In this document: positions 1 through 7,232 of the stretch, one piece after another
How the letters are laid out: each line of letters starts with the position of its first letter
Numbering within the stretch: position 1 is the first letter of the stretch
Assembly (NCBI GenBank): GCA_903893935.1
Contig: CAITOD010000433.1
Location: 1-7,232, forward strand
Origin: an uncultured Sphingomonadales bacterium
Lineage (GTDB): Bacteria > Pseudomonadota > Alphaproteobacteria > Sphingomonadales > Sphingomonadaceae
Length of the DNA: 7,232 bases
Direction: 5' to 3'
Made by a program: the position numbers and the translations under genes
Notes under the pieces: generated by a model
What the model saw: the letters and a program-made list of their open reading frames with translations, nothing else
Databases searched by the model: none
What the model was told of the DNA's origin: nothing

Positions 1-29
1 GGGCGCTGGCTGCCGGAGGCGCGATCGCG

Positions 30-593
30 TCAGGCCGCCTGCGGAAGCCCGAGCCCGACATGCACATCGACGCGCGAGGCGCCGGCGGCTTCGAGGATCG
101 AACGGGCCACTTCGATGCGTGCCGGGACATCGTGCGCCATCACCAGAAAACCGTCGGCTGCGACCGCGGTTTCATACTGGATCACGCTGTCTTTGGGGAT
201 GCCAATGCCATAAAGCGCAGCCGACAGCGCGCTGGCGCCGCCGACGACTACCGCCGCTTCCAGCGCGGTGACAATCGTCGCGGCAAAGTAACCGAGCGCC
301 ACCACCGGGCCGACCACGGGCACGGTCACGAAAATGCCGCCAAAGAACAAGCCCCACAGGCCGCCCCAGAACATTCCGCGCGTACCCCAGAAGCGTATGC
401 GGTCGCCCTGGTTGTAGAAGCCGATCACGTGTTCGTCGGTGTGATAGCCTTTGCCGACCACGCTTAGGTGGGAAATATCGAACCCGGCCAGGCCGAGCTC
501 CCTGATCGCGGCATCGGCGTCGGCATGGTTGGCAAAAGTGCCGACGGCCGCGGCCGGAATTGCTTGAGAGGGCAGAACGGCGGGCTGGTTCAT
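30..593 (-). CDS. YflT/GSP17M-like general stress protein (DUF1269-type hydrophobic core)
   Basis: A protein of 187 residues. An N-terminal alpha/beta unit (about residues 17-50, with GTFANHADADAAIREL) resembles the general stress protein 17M / YflT domain. A glycine-rich hydrophobic stretch follows (about 74-132, GMFWGGLWGLFFGG then VPVVGPVVALGYFAATIVTALEAAVVVGG), and a second alpha/beta unit ends the protein (about 135-180). The middle stretch could insert in or lie against a membrane. The family has no established enzymatic activity; proteins of this layout are annotated as general stress proteins, and no substrate can be assigned. I chose the ATG at 593 because AGGA and GAG lie just upstream of it; an in-frame GTG at 620 would add nine residues and has no better ribosome site. 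It is divergent from the SYLF gene at 891, so the two may share a regulatory region. Confident that it is coding, moderately confident in the family. Confidence 0.8.
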   Translation of the reverse strand: MNQPAVLPSQAIPAAAVGTFANHADADAAIRELGLAGFDISHLSVVGKGYHTDEHVIGFYNQGDRIRFWGTRGMFWGGLWGLFFGGIFVTVPVVGPVVALGYFAATIVTALEAAVVVGGASALSAALYGIGIPKDSVIQYETAVAADGFLVMAHDVPARIEVARSILEAAGASRVDVHVGLGLPQAA

Positions 594-890
594 GGTGGTC
601 TCGTTCCTGTTGATCGCCACCCGCAGACTGACGGGCTGGTCATCGCGCGGGCAGCGGGTTTTGCTGCTTGCGAGCGCACCGTAGCGTTGCCGCGCCGTGC
701 GATGCAGCCTCGGAAACTACCCAGCGATGCGCCGGTCGGGTGCGCCCTTTCCGCCCGCCGCGCGCTGCGCTTGCGCTTTGGGTACTTTCCGAGGGTATTT
801 CGCGGGTGCAATGCGCTGCATGGGCAATTCACACCCGGGCCGGAGCCCGGTTCGGCACAATGCCCGATTTTCCCGCAGGAGTATCCAGCC
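594..890. other. Divergent intergenic region between stress protein and SYLF gene
   Basis: This 297-bp stretch must carry the promoters of both divergent genes. I could not find a convincing -35/-10 pair, nor the alphaproteobacterial general-stress (EcfG-type) pattern GGAAC-N16/17-CGTT. A short perfect inverted repeat (CCGGGC, loop CGGA, GCCCGG) lies at 835-850, about 40 bp before the SYLF start. A clear ribosome site AGGAG at 877-881 serves the SYLF gene. The ORFs that read through here on both strands are GC-driven and have no protein-like character. Confidence 0.5.
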
Positions 891-1454
891 ATGCACATTA
901 CCCTTCGTCCGCTCGCTTATGCCGCGGTGGCGCTTGCCGTCGCCGCCAGCCCGATTGCCGTGTCTTCGGCTTATGCGAGGTCTGCCGCACAAATCGCCGC
1001 CGAGGGCCAGGCCGCGCTGCGGACGCTCGAAGCGCGCGAACCCCGCTCGCGGCTGTTTGCCCGCCACGCCCGCGCCGTGCTGGTGTTTCCGTCGATCCTC
1101 AAAGCCGGCTTTGTCGTCGGTGGCGAAGGCGGCAACGGCGTGCTGCTGGTCAACGGCCAGCCAGCCGGCTTCTACAACTTGTCGGGCGGCACCTGGGGCC
1201 TGCAAGTCGGGGTCGAGAAGTTCAGCTATGCCGTGTTCTTCATGAATGATTCCTCGCTGCGCTATCTGCGCAAGAGCGGCGGCTTTGCCGCCGGCACCGG
1301 CCCCAGCATCGCCATCATCAACAAAGGTGCGGGCGCCGAAGCCAATTCGACGACCATCACCAAAGACGTCTATGCTTTTCCGTTCAACGAGAAGGGCCTG
1401 ATGGCCGACCTGACACTGCAAGGCACCAAGATCTCGCGCATCCACCCGCGCTGA
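891..1454 (+). CDS. Exported SYLF (YSC84) lipid-binding domain protein
   Basis: A protein of 187 residues. Residues 1-29 form a Sec signal peptide: a short positive start (MHITLRP), a hydrophobic core (AYAAVALAVAASPIAV) and an AYA cleavage site before R30. The rest is a SYLF/YSC84-like domain, seen in LVFPSILKAGFVVGGEGGNGVLLV (in outline: V-P-KAGF-GG-G-GV), GGTWGLQVGVE, and the closing part with DVYAFPFNEKGLMADLTLQGTKI. SYLF domains bind phosphoinositides in eukaryotes; the bacterial exported versions have no firmly known role, and a periplasmic or outer-membrane lipid-associated job is inference. The start is set by AGGAG at 877-881, nine bases before the ATG; longer in-frame versions would bury the signal peptide. 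A large hairpin follows the stop at 1489-1536. Its divergent partner encodes a stress-type protein, which hints at envelope stress but proves nothing. Confidence 0.88.
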   Translation: MHITLRPLAYAAVALAVAASPIAVSSAYARSAAQIAAEGQAALRTLEAREPRSRLFARHARAVLVFPSILKAGFVVGGEGGNGVLLVNGQPAGFYNLSGGTWGLQVGVEKFSYAVFFMNDSSLRYLRKSGGFAAGTGPSIAIINKGAGAEANSTTITKDVYAFPFNEKGLMADLTLQGTKISRIHPR

Positions 1455-1488
1455 GCCTCCGGCCTGCACGGCCAGGTTTCCAGTAATG

Positions 1489-1536
1489 CGCCATCGGGGC
1501 GGGGGACGATCTCAATCGTGCCTCGCCCCGATGGCG
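1489..1536. terminator. Nested long hairpin after the SYLF gene, terminator-like
   Basis: Perfect 13-bp arms CGCCATCGGGGCG (1489-1501) and CGCCCCGATGGCG (1524-1536) enclose 22 bases that themselves contain ACGAT-CTCA-ATCGT (1506-1519). The result is one long, slightly bulged hairpin starting 34 bp after the SYLF stop. Its position suits transcription termination, but no T-run follows on either strand, so it is not a classical intrinsic terminator. It could instead be a REP-like element or part of a mobile-element scar. Confidence 0.5.
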
Positions 1537-1601
1537 TTGCTGCGCATGACGCCGGTCATGGCCGGCGACGATGCACTGCGCGTTGCCATTGACATCGACC
1601 C

Positions 1602-1652
1602 TGTTCCCGCCATTTGGAGATGACACATTTTCCGCCATAGAGAAATGACACA
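1602..1652 (-). repeat. Two-copy tandem repeat resembling an IS21-family terminal end
   Basis: On the minus strand two adjacent units both begin TGTGTCAT and both contain ATGGCGG. Unit 1 is 1652-1628 (25 bp) and unit 2 is 1627-1602 (26 bp), with 17 of the first 21 positions identical. Closely spaced repeats of about 20-25 bp with TGTCA-type ends are typical of the termini of IS21-family elements. No istA or istB homologue is visible on either side, so this would be an orphan end. The assignment rests on repeat architecture and recollection of IS21-type ends, not on a database match. Confidence 0.45.
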
Positions 1653-1736
1653 CGCCGGTGTTAGCAGGGCCTGCGCGGAACCCTCCAGATTGTGCAGCGT
1701 AGCCCCTGCTGATGCGCTGGGCTCGCGATGGCGAGC

Positions 1737-1766
1737 GCGGACCCGCTGCGCAAGCAGTGGGCCCGC
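1737..1766. other. GC-rich hairpin with GCAA tetraloop
   Basis: The arms GCGGACCCGCTGC (1737-1749) and GCAGTGGGCCCGC (1754-1766) pair over 13 positions: eleven Watson-Crick pairs, one G-U and one A-C mismatch. They close a GCAA loop, a stable GNRA tetraloop if transcribed on the plus strand. The hairpin starts 36 bp beyond the stop of the small minus-strand gene and could end or protect its message, but there is no T-run. Its role is unknown. Confidence 0.4.
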
Positions 1767-1801
1767 TCAACTGGTGCGATTGGTGTTGGGGAGCCGTTCG
1801 G

Positions 1802-2113
1802 CTAATCACTGGCGCGTTCGAACTGGCTCGCAAAATTCACATTGTAGGCGTGAAACTGCCCTTCAGGAGTGATGACCAATTCCGTTATGTTTGCTCGCTG
1901 AAATGTGTCCTCGCGTTCCTCATCGTCAATTTTGAGGCTGACGATGAGAGCGCCGCTATTGGTGCCCACCAACTTATAGTCGTAATCGACCCGTTTTCCG
2001 AAACAGGTAACTTCACCGCCTTGAATGATCATCTGCGATGCAGGGTCTTCAACATCGGTCCACCGTCCCTGCATTCCGTTGGGAAACGGAACATCACGTG
2101 CAAAGCGTTCCAT
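1802..2113 (-). CDS. Small hypothetical protein, lower GC than its neighbours
   Basis: A protein of 103 residues whose family I do not recognise. It is soluble and acidic, with no signal peptide or membrane segment. It looks beta-rich: GRWTDVEDPASQMIIQGGEV (16-35), then DYDYKLVG, GALIVSLKIDD and ELVITPEGQFHAYNVNFASQF. The early G-x-W followed by alternating beta strands faintly recalls small beta-barrel (lipocalin-like) folds; this is only an impression. The start at 2113 is chosen because GAGGAA lies eight bases before it; in-frame ATG codons at 2128 and 2143 are also possible. The DNA is clearly less GC-rich than the lig genes or the SYLF gene, and the gene sits between a repeat resembling an IS end and a truncated SDR, so it may have been acquired horizontally. 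The opposite-strand ORF lacks this protein-like composition. Confidence 0.65.
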   Translation of the reverse strand: MERFARDVPFPNGMQGRWTDVEDPASQMIIQGGEVTCFGKRVDYDYKLVGTNSGALIVSLKIDDEEREDTFQRANITELVITPEGQFHAYNVNFASQFERASD

Positions 2114-2150
2114 ATGTTTGTTCCTCATATTCTCGCAATGCACTTCATAA

Positions 2151-2309
2151 GCTGACGAAGAACGTCCGCAAGTGGTCGTCGTCGGAACGGCAACTCCTCG
2201 CTACACCGGCGGCGCGATCGCCCCCACCGTGCTGCATCTGTGCAGCGACGCGGCAAGCTACATCAACGGCGCGACATTCGTGATCGACGGCGGACAGACC
2301 GCGCATTGA
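2151..2309 (+). pseudogene. 3' remnant of a short-chain dehydrogenase/reductase (SDR)
   Basis: The frame ending at the TGA at 2307-2309 reads TPRYTGGAIAPTVLHLCSDA followed by ASYINGATFVIDGGQTAH. This is the C-terminal signature of classical SDR enzymes: a helix near APTVLHLCSDAAS, then an INGATFVIDGG strand and turn. The frame is closed by an in-frame TAA at 2148-2150, and nothing upstream encodes the Rossmann fold, the catalytic Tyr-x-x-x-Lys or a start codon. Only about the last 40-50 of roughly 250 residues remain. The break with homologous sequence probably falls between 2150 and 2205. The remnant ends eight bases before the convergent end of the MarR gene. The full-length parent was possibly another aromatic-catabolism enzyme lost when the lower-GC segment arrived; that is inference. 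Confidence 0.8.
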
Positions 2310-2317
2310 GCGCCGCG

Positions 2318-2791
2318 TCAGTCGTGAATGCGGGTCAGCATCTCGATCAGGGTCTGCACTTCGCGGTCGGTAAAGCGGGATTTGAGCCAGCGCTCGTGCG
2401 CGCGAATGGCCTCTTTGGCCCTGGCCAATTGCGCATGGCCCGCGTCGCTCAGATTGAGCGTCTGCTTGCGGCGGTCGGTCAGCGACGCCCCGCGCACCAC
2501 AAAGCCGCGCGCCTGCAAGCGGTTGATGATGGCCATCGTCGTCGCGCGATCCATCCGCATGCGTCGCGCGAGATCGGTCTGCGCGATCCCCGGATTGTCA
2601 CCGATCAGCCACAGCACCGAAACCTGTTTCTGCGTCAGTTCGAGATCGTTGAACGTCTCGGTAAAATGGCGATAGACCGCCCCGTGCGCCAGCCGGATAT
2701 GAAATCCGACAATCGAGCGGATTTCGCCAATGTCGTCATCCCCCTCGACATGCGGGGTGGTCGGGCTGACGATCTCTTTGGACCTGGGCAT
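2318..2791 (-). CDS. MarR-family transcriptional regulator
   Basis: A protein of 157 residues with the MarR layout: an N-terminal dimerisation helix (about 22-48), the strand/helix start LTQKQVSVLWLIGDNPGIAQ (52-71), the helix-turn-helix (about 71-98, recognition helix near DRATTMAIINRLQARGFV), the wing with the conserved D-R-R at 106-108 (SLTDRRKQTLNLSDAG), and C-terminal dimerisation helices. MarR proteins bind DNA as dimers and usually release it on binding a phenolic or CoA-linked ligand. Because it sits 65 bp downstream of pobA on the same strand, it is a natural candidate regulator of this catabolic cluster, much as MarR-type DesR and FerC act in lignin-aromatic pathways of SYK-6. The link is by position only. 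The spacing to pobA leaves room for its own promoter or for cotranscription. The ATG at 2791 has a weak AGG about nine bases upstream. Confidence 0.88.
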   Translation of the reverse strand: MPRSKEIVSPTTPHVEGDDDIGEIRSIVGFHIRLAHGAVYRHFTETFNDLELTQKQVSVLWLIGDNPGIAQTDLARRMRMDRATTMAIINRLQARGFVVRGASLTDRRKQTLNLSDAGHAQLARAKEAIRAHERWLKSRFTDREVQTLIEMLTRIHD

Positions 2792-2856
2792 CCGTGCCAG
2801 CCTACCGGGTATCCCGACCTGGTTACAAGACCCTGAAACCGGCTTTTTGAAGTTAC
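2792..2856. promoter_or_regulatory. pobA-marR gap with a spaced direct repeat
   Basis: In this 65-bp gap the octamer AAACCGGC occurs at 2836-2843 and again at 2859-2866, 23 bp apart (about two helical turns); the second copy overlaps the end of pobA. The gap is AT-richer than the genes around it and could hold a promoter or operator for marR. No strong -35/-10 pair or intrinsic terminator is clear. Confidence 0.25.
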
Positions 2857-4061
2857 CTAAACCGGCAGGCCGACGAAATTCTCGGCAATGCTCGTCTGCG
2901 CGGCGGTGCTGCCGGCGATATAATCGAGTTCGGCCACTTGCATGGCGCGTTCAAACGGGCCGTCTTCGGGAAAGCGGTGCAGCAATTTGGTGAGCGACCA
3001 GCTGAAACGTTCGCACTTCCACACCCTCGCGAGCGCCTTGGCCGAATAGCTGCCGACCGCATCGGCGTCGTTGTGCTTGAAAAACCCGGTCAGCGCGGTG
3101 GCCGCATAATGAACGTCGCTCGCCGCCAGATTGAGACCTTTGGCGCCGGTCGGCGGCACGATATGCGCCGCATCGCCGCACAGCAGCAGGCTGCCATAAC
3201 GCATCGGTTCGAACACATAGGAGCGCAGCGGCGCGATCGATTTTTCGAGCGCCGGGCCGCGCACCATCGTCTGGGCGAGCTGCGGCCCGAGCCGCAGCGC
3301 AAGCTCGTCCCACAGCCGGTCGTCGGGCCAGTCTTCGAGCTGCTCGGTAAGCGGCACATCGATGTAATAACGGCTGCGCGTGCGGCTGCGCATCGAGGCG
3401 AGCGCAAAGCCCTGCGGGGCATTGGCATAGACCAGTTCGTGGTTGCACGGCGGCACATCGGCAAGAATGCCCAGCCAGCCGAACGGATAGACCCGTTCGT
3501 ATTCGCGCACCGCGCTCGCGGGAATCGCCTTGCGGCAGGGGCCGTGGAAGCCGTCGCAGCCGACCACGAAACGCGCCTCGATGCGATGCGCGGCGCCGTC
3601 CTTGTCGAACGCGACCGATGGTGCATCCCCGGCAATGTCGTGCAGCGCCACGTTTTCAACGCCATAGATCACTTGCAGGCCGCGCGCGGGCGCTGCATCC
3701 ATCAAGTCGCGGGTGATTTCGGTCTGGCCATAGACCACCACGGTCTTGCCGGTCAGCCCGGCGACATCGATCCGGATCGTGCGCTCGCCATCCCCAAAAT
3801 TGAAACCTTCTTCGATCAACCCTTCGGCCTTGAGCCGCGCATCGAGGCCGAGCCGCTCCATCAGGCTGACCGTGATCCGTTCGAGCACGCCGGCGCGAAT
3901 GCGCGACTGCACATGCTGCGGCGTCTGGCGCTCGATCACCACGCAATCGATGCCTTCGGCGCGCAACAAGTGGCCGAGCAGCAGCCCGGCCGGCCCGGCG
4001 CCGACGATCGCGACTTGCGTTTTCAGGATCGCATCGCAAGACGCGCCGGTTTCCTGCGGCA

Positions 4062-4062
<1 letters not shown>
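2857..4062 (-). CDS. pobA: 4-hydroxybenzoate 3-monooxygenase (FAD, NAD(P)H)
   Basis: A protein of 401 residues; the Pseudomonas enzyme has 394. It hydroxylates 4-hydroxybenzoate to protocatechuate in the cytoplasm, feeding the lig pathway. Visible hallmarks: the FAD Rossmann motif GAGPAG (21-26), ERQTP and SRIRAGVLE (44-61), YGQTEITRDL (111-120), CDGFHG (169-174), YPFGWLGILAD (192-202), HELVYAN with Y212 (Tyr201), S223 and R225 (Ser212 and Arg214, substrate carboxylate), R231 (Arg220), EKSIAPLRS (273-281) and GDAAHIVPPTGAKGLNLAASD (296-316). The start is fixed by AAGGAG ten bases upstream and by a one-base overlap with the ligI stop; it gives about 12 extra N-terminal residues. Two relay residues differ: F396 stands at Tyr385 and E84 at His72 of the Pseudomonas protein, and H50 replaces Tyr38 near the NADPH 2'-phosphate. 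Substrate range and cofactor preference may therefore differ. Confidence 0.93.
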
Positions 4063-6011
<1,949 letters not shown>

Positions 6012-6019
<8 letters not shown>

Positions 6020-6686
6020 ATTTCAGGCCTTCTTTTTCAAGCCGTTCGCGCATCTTGTACATGTCGAGCCCGAGCACCCCGGCAGCGAGTTTCGCGCGCT
6101 TTTCGGCTTCGTTGGCCTCGCGTGCCTGGGCGGCTGCCAGCACTTCGGCGGCGCGGGCGCGCGGCACCACGCAGACGCCATCGTCATCGGCGACAATCAC
6201 ATCGCCGGCCTGGACCGCCGCACCCGCGCACACCACCGGCACATTGACCGAACCCAGCGTGTTCTTGACCGTGCCTTGCGCAAAGATCGCCTTGGACCAT
6301 ACCGGAAATGCCATTTCGGTCAGATCGCGCACATCGCGCACCCCGGCATCGATCACCAGCCCGCGACAGCCGCGCGCTTGCGCCGACGTGGCCAGCAGAT
6401 CGCCGAAATAGCCGTCTTCGCACGGCGACGTCGGCGCCAGCACGAGAATGTCGCCGGGCTGAAGCTGCTCGATCGCGACGTGCACCATCCAGTTGTCGCC
6501 CGGCGGCGCGCTGATTGTCACCGCCGATCCGGCAATCCGCGCGCCGGCATAAATCGGGCGCATGTGGCTCGCCATCAGCCCGGTGCGGCCCTGTGCTTCG
6601 TGCACGGTGGCCACTCCGCAACGGGCAAGCCCGTCGATCACCGCAAGATCGGCGCGTTCGATCGTCTGGACAACAATTCCGCTCAT
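6012..6686 (-). CDS. ligK: 4-carboxy-4-hydroxy-2-oxoadipate (CHA/HMG) aldolase
   Basis: A protein of 224 residues, close to the usual 225-230. It cleaves 4-carboxy-4-hydroxy-2-oxoadipate to pyruvate and oxaloacetate, the last step of the pathway. It is a class II, divalent-metal aldolase with the RraA-like fold, expected to be hexameric. Motifs seen: [14 protein letters not shown] (25-38), [20 protein letters not shown] (63-82), and [13 protein letters not shown] (109-121), whose R117 and D118 correspond to the pyruvate-stabilising Arg and metal-ligand Asp of the Pseudomonas HMG/CHA aldolase. [11 protein letters not shown] (166-176) closes the core, and a charged C-terminal helix (about 186-221) follows. 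I chose the ATG at 6686 because the family begins close to it; an upstream in-frame start would add 27 residues unlike the family. No strong ribosome site is seen, only GAGTGG about 8-10 bases upstream. The gene overlaps ligU by eight bases. Confidence 0.94.
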
Positions 6687-6812
6687 TTTGGCCCACTCGC
6701 ATCCCGTCAACCCACAAGAATGCGATGCGCGCGAGCACCCGAAAGGGAAAGCCCGAAGTCTGCCCAAGCCATTAGTTTTGGCTAAATGGCGTTTTGGACC
6801 GCGCTGCGCCGA
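6687..6812. promoter_or_regulatory. ligB-ligK gap with inverted repeats, possible internal promoter region
   Basis: This is the only sizeable gap inside the lig genes (126 bp). It has a bulged stem GCCATTAG / CTAAATGGC at 6768-6790, which on the transcribed strand could attenuate or process the message after ligB. It also has a perfect but widely spaced inverted repeat TCGCAT-N17-ATGCGA at 6697-6725, just before the ligK start. In SYK-6, ligK heads its own operon controlled by the LysR-type LigR, so a separate promoter here is plausible. I cannot define a -35/-10 pair. Confidence 0.35.
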
Positions 6813-7232
6813 TCACACCGGATCGAGCAGCAAGGTGGCCGCGGCGGTGTTCGAAATCGGTATATGGTAATTGCGGTGCACCTCGCTCGCGACCGGCCCG
6901 AGCGCGCCGCGCGCAGCCAGCCAGTTGAGAATTTCGGCGCCCTGCGTGCCCGACAGGCGCACGATTTCGTGGATCGAATGCCGCGTCAGCGCATCGGGGT
7001 GGCGCGCCAGATGGTCGAGGCAGAATTTGTCGTATTCGGGGTTCATGAACCCGGCGCGCGCGCCATCGAGCTGGTGCGACAGCCCGCCGGTGCCGATCAC
7101 CACGATCCGTTCGTCGCCCGGCCAGCTGGCCAGCGCGCGATGCACGCTGCGCCCGAACGCAAGCGCGCGTTTCGCCGAAGGCAGCGGGTGCTGCACGGTG
7201 TTGATCGCGATCGGCACGATCCGCACCGGCCA
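6813..7232 (-). CDS. ligB: Protocatechuate 4,5-dioxygenase beta subunit, C-terminal part (cut by window edge)
   Basis: This is the last 139 residues of a longer gene whose 5' end lies beyond the right edge. LigB is the catalytic beta subunit of the type II extradiol dioxygenase LigAB, which opens protocatechuate between C4 and C5 using Fe(II). Visible are GTGGLSHQLDG, with H53 of the fragment matching catalytic His195 of SYK-6 LigB, and LSGTQGAEILNWLAARGAL, with E100 matching iron ligand Glu242; the spacing of 47 is identical. SEVHRNYHIPISNTAAA lies near the end. The iron-binding histidines near the N-terminus (His12, His61) are outside the window. From the offset the full protein would end near position 281, about 20 residues before the SYK-6 end. 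The reading frame is open to the window edge, so the GTG at 7226 is not a real start. Confidence 0.94.
   Translation of the reverse strand, partial: WPVRIVPIAINTVQHPLPSAKRALAFGRSVHRALASWPGDERIVVIGTGGLSHQLDGARAGFMNPEYDKFCLDHLARHPDALTRHSIHEIVRLSGTQGAEILNWLAARGALGPVASEVHRNYHIPISNTAAATLLLDPV

Larger units (their letters stand above)
1455..1801. other. Non-coding scar region with hairpins and IS-like repeats
   Basis: These 347 bp lie between the SYLF stop and the stop of the small hypothetical gene, and I find no convincing gene. The stretch contains a nested hairpin (1489-1536), a compact palindromic patch (CATGAC-gccg-GTCATG at 1545-1560, overlapping CGCCGG/CCGGCG at 1550-1567), a tandem repeat resembling an IS21-type end (1602-1652) and a tetraloop hairpin (1737-1766). 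A 30-codon plus-strand ORF at 1531-1620 starts inside the hairpin arm and shows no recognisable motif. Confidence 0.6.

Noticed and set aside
468..890. In-frame upstream extension of the SYLF gene to 468
   Set aside because: It would overlap the divergent stress gene and bury a clear signal peptide; AGGAG before the ATG at 891 defines the start.
1531..1620. Plus-strand 30-codon ORF starting in the hairpin arm
   Set aside because: It is too short, has no ribosome site, overlaps structured and repeat DNA, and has no recognisable motif.
1602..1652. CRISPR-like repeat pair
   Set aside because: The two units are directly adjacent with no spacers and are only 17/21 identical; the pattern fits a mobile-element end better.
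1384..1833. Minus-strand 149-codon ORF across the IS-like repeat
   Set aside because: It runs through hairpins and repeats into the end of the SYLF gene, with no domain or ribosome site; it looks like chance openness.
1712..2155. Plus-strand 147-codon ORF opposite the small hypothetical gene
   Set aside because: It starts inside the hairpin region without a ribosome site, and its composition is less protein-like than the minus-strand frame, which has GAGGAA upstream of its ATG.

Overview
The window looks like a GC-rich alphaproteobacterial chromosome, most probably a sphingomonad (Novosphingobium/Sphingobium type). This is inferred from the gene content and order: the right two thirds is a protocatechuate 4,5-cleavage (lig/pmd) gene cluster whose catalytic residues fall at almost the same positions as in Sphingobium sp. 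SYK-6 proteins. No rRNA or other taxonomic marker is present, so the genus is not certain.

Right part (about 2318-7232, all on the minus strand, transcribed right to left): the 3' end of ligB (protocatechuate 4,5-dioxygenase beta subunit, cut by the window edge), a 126-bp gap, then ligK (aldolase), ligU (4-oxalomesaconate isomerase), ligI (2-pyrone-4,6-dicarboxylate lactonase) and pobA (4-hydroxybenzoate 3-monooxygenase). A MarR-family regulator follows 65 bp later. The four genes ligK to pobA overlap by 8, 4 and 1 bases, so they are almost certainly one translationally coupled unit. Together they take 4-hydroxybenzoate to protocatechuate (PobA), open the ring (LigAB), hydrolyse the pyrone (LigI), isomerise (LigU) and cleave to pyruvate plus oxaloacetate (LigK). 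LigA, LigC and LigJ are needed to complete the route and are not in this window; ligA and perhaps others may lie just beyond the right edge. The most notable point is that PobA lacks two residues of the classical proton-relay network (Phe and Glu at the places of Tyr385 and His72 of the Pseudomonas enzyme).

Middle part (about 1455-2310): a patchwork region. It holds a long nested hairpin, a two-copy tandem repeat resembling the end of an IS21-type insertion sequence, a GNRA-tetraloop hairpin, one small hypothetical gene on the minus strand with visibly lower GC and a good ribosome binding site, and a decapitated short-chain dehydrogenase (SDR) 3' end on the plus strand. This reads as a scar of past insertions and deletions that separates the lig cluster from its left neighbours.

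Left part (30-1454): two divergent genes of 187 residues each, separated by 297 bp. One encodes a YflT/GSP17M-like general stress protein with a glycine-rich hydrophobic core (minus strand); the other an exported SYLF/YSC84 lipid-binding-domain protein (plus strand). Both look like envelope or stress accessory genes unrelated to aromatic catabolism.

I see no tRNA, rRNA, CRISPR array, complete transposase or clearly new multi-gene system. The points most worth checking are the active site of PobA and the scar region.
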